Under the pieces are notes generated by a model. The model ran no database searches and had not been told where the DNA came from. It saw nothing but the letters and a program-made list of their open reading frames with translations. Of a stretch of DNA of 64,000 nucleotides, positions 62,558-64,000 are shown in pieces. Origin of the DNA: Virgibacillus_P tibetensis (GTDB taxonomy: Bacteria > Bacillota > Bacilli > Bacillales > Amphibacillaceae); contig NZ_JARZFX010000003.1 in the NCBI RefSeq assembly GCF_036026595.1, positions 297,382-361,381 of the forward strand. The letters are read 5' to 3'. The position numbers and the translations under genes were made by a program. Positions within the stretch are counted from its first letter, which is position 1. Each line of letters begins with the position of its first letter.

Positions 62558-63175
62558 TTACATCAAATTCCCCTCTGCTGGAATTGGACTTTGTTTGAGC
62601 ATACGGGCAAAGTGAATTAAGTTATAAGTCATCATTTTAGTATTCCTTTTTGTAAAGTCACTTTCCTGTCCAGCCTCAATATAGGATGGACCCGGTCCTG
62701 CCTCTCCGACCCAGTACGCATTAACATTTGGAGGAATTGTAAAACCGATATTTAACATGCCAAAGAGAATGGATCTGCCTGCCTCTTTCGCTCCATCTTC
62801 GTTTCCAGTTACCAGTGACCCAAAGACTTTATTATAGTAAATAGCCTGTTCTTGATCGTTTGTTTCCCCGCTCTGTGCATATAAACGTTCCATAACGAGG
62901 GATGCGAGGCTGCTCTTTTCTCCATTCCAAATTGGTGTACCCATAATAATAATGTCAGCCTGCATGATTTTTTCCATAATTTCGGGCCATTCATCCCCAT
63001 TTCCCATATCAGGGCTCATACCAGCTATAATGTGATAATCAGCAATTCGGATAATTTCTGTTTCAATTTTTTCTTTAATCATCCACTCTCTGGACTTTTC
63101 TATAAGCGCTTCGGTATTTGAGGTATCGCCACCCTTTTTTAAAGAGGTGTTTAAATATAACGCTTTAAGTGTCAT
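62558..63175 (-). CDS. Flavodoxin-fold NAD(P)H/FMN reductase-like protein
   Basis: A 205-residue flavodoxin-fold protein. It starts ALYLNTSLKKGGDTSNTEALI (phosphate loop region), and IIIMGTPIWNGEKSSLA plus VTGNEDGAKE are FMN-site blocks of the NADPH-dependent FMN reductase family. It most likely reduces quinones, FMN or small aromatic compounds. AAAGGAG before ATG. Confidence 0.8.
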   Translation of the reverse strand: MTLKALYLNTSLKKGGDTSNTEALIEKSREWMIKEKIETEIIRIADYHIIAGMSPDMGNGDEWPEIMEKIMQADIIIMGTPIWNGEKSSLASLVMERLYAQSGETNDQEQAIYYNKVFGSLVTGNEDGAKEAGRSILFGMLNIGFTIPPNVNAYWVGEAGPGPSYIEAGQESDFTKRNTKMMTYNLIHFARMLKQSPIPAEGNLM

Positions 63176-63362
63176 GGATCATATTCTCCTTTCTTAAAAA
63201 TCAGCTATACTTATCCCATCCCCTTGCGTTTCACGTGTAAAACATAGAAATTCCAGTGAAACAACCCTTTCGTTCACCGATTTGTTCGATTCTATTATGT
63301 ATTTATGGCAGCTATTTGATATACTCGTAATGATTCATTTATAGAAGAGAAGGAGAATTATT

Positions 63363-63893
63363 TTGCAAATCAATAAAAACTTTAATTATGTGCCCTGGGT
63401 TATTGGGCTATCTATCGCAATCAATCTCATTATAGTAATATTATTATTTATACCAGAAATAGAAGGTGGTACAAGCTTTGACATCCTGCTTTTGCCTTTG
63501 CTTAACGCTATATTAAATTCTTTTACCTTCGTGTTTCTACTCGCAGCACTATTTATGATTCTACGAAAAAATGTCACGTGGCATAAACGCTTCATCTTTG
63601 CTGCATTCACAACGACAGCATTATTTCTACTATCTTATTTAACCTATCATTCTATGTCTTCCTCTACATCCTACGGTGGGGAAGGAATCTTGCAATCTAT
63701 CTATTATTTCATTCTTATCACGCACATTATCCTGGCAGCAGCCATCGTGCCATTGGCGCTGTTAACCCTGTTCCGCGGACTAGCAATGAAAGTGGATAAA
63801 CATCGCAAAATAGCCAGATGGACAATGCCACTCTGGTTATATGTAAGTTTAACAGGAGTTATCGTCTATTTGATGATCTCTCCGTACTACTAA
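63363..63893 (+). CDS. DUF420 membrane protein (CtaM/YozB-like)
   Basis: A 176-residue protein with about five helices and conserved histidines (NVTWHKRFIFAA, LTYHSMSS, ITHIILAA, KVDKHRKIARWTMPLW). It matches the DUF420/CtaM family, needed for caa3 or aa3 oxidase activity in Bacillus and Staphylococcus. TTG start behind GAAGGAG. No gene is seen in the last 107 bases of the window. Confidence 0.85.
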   Translation: MQINKNFNYVPWVIGLSIAINLIIVILLFIPEIEGGTSFDILLLPLLNAILNSFTFVFLLAALFMILRKNVTWHKRFIFAAFTTTALFLLSYLTYHSMSSSTSYGGEGILQSIYYFILITHIILAAAIVPLALLTLFRGLAMKVDKHRKIARWTMPLWLYVSLTGVIVYLMISPYY

Positions 63894-64000
63894 GACAGAG
63901 TAGAATGATGATATAAGCAGTTGCCCCCAACTTAGTGATGCGTGAGTACTATCTAAGTAAGAACACGGAACTTAGTGAAGGGGAAACCATCTATGATTAA

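Overview
The window looks like chromosomal DNA of a low-GC, endospore-forming Bacillaceae, of the halotolerant Oceanobacillus/Virgibacillus/Lentibacillus kind. This rests on strong GGAGG ribosome sites with frequent TTG and GTG starts, an S-box riboswitch, sporulation genes (sspL, csgA, a CotF-type coat protein), Bacillus-type cydABS/cydCD, ctaG and DUF420 oxidase-assembly genes, and a YflT-type stress protein. The genus is an inference from overall gene style; no rRNA or other marker is present.

Layout. 1-6 kb: the start of argC, a YqkD-type hydrolase, and a minus-strand run of M20 carbamoylase, sensor kinase, response regulator and ctaG. 6-8.3 kb: an SDR gene broken by one in-frame stop, a probable type I toxin-antitoxin locus (28-residue hydrophobic peptide with a convergent antisense promoter), decayed repeat DNA, and a 36-residue KGG-like protein. 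8.3-13.3 kb: a minus-strand block with a DNA glycosylase, a HIT protein, a lipoprotein, several unrecognised membrane proteins, a Cdd1-like protein and an APH-fold kinase. 13.3-14.1 kb: a repeat and a decayed glyA-like gene with its terminator intact. 14-24 kb: two drug exporters, a nucleotidyltransferase, a glyoxalase-fold protein, and a DegSU-like two-component pair followed by a secreted S8 protease with SLH domains. 24-34.7 kb: sspL-csgA, a hydrolase, YetF-type protein, acyl-CoA ligase, coat protein, DbpA helicase, RNA methyltransferase, SppA with an RDD protein, an exonuclease and a CBS protein. 34.8-37 kb: an S-box-controlled methionine-synthase-like gene and a dispersed repeat. 37.7-45.1 kb: cytochrome bd genes (cydA, cydB, a cydS-like peptide, cydC, cydD) with an RsbR paralogue between. 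45-54.7 kb: stress protein, CstA, aminotransferase plus serA, HAD phosphatase, branched-chain aminotransferase, NRDE protein and an ATC-hydrolase-family protein. 54.8-59.3 kb: a polar amino-acid ABC transporter with a lysine-6-dehydrogenase-like enzyme, facing a GntR regulator across a cre site and a palindromic operator. 59.4-64 kb: two RDD paralogues around a GlcD-type oxidase, a PC4/YdbC protein, a flavodoxin-fold protein and a DUF420 protein.

Themes are respiration (cytochrome bd plus ctaG and DUF420), amino-acid uptake and breakdown, serine, methionine and branched-chain amino-acid metabolism, and sporulation. The least explained signals are the toxin-antitoxin candidate at 7.24-7.64 kb and a dispersed element made of 21-bp tandem units, present once near 5.7 kb and again near 36.8 kb.
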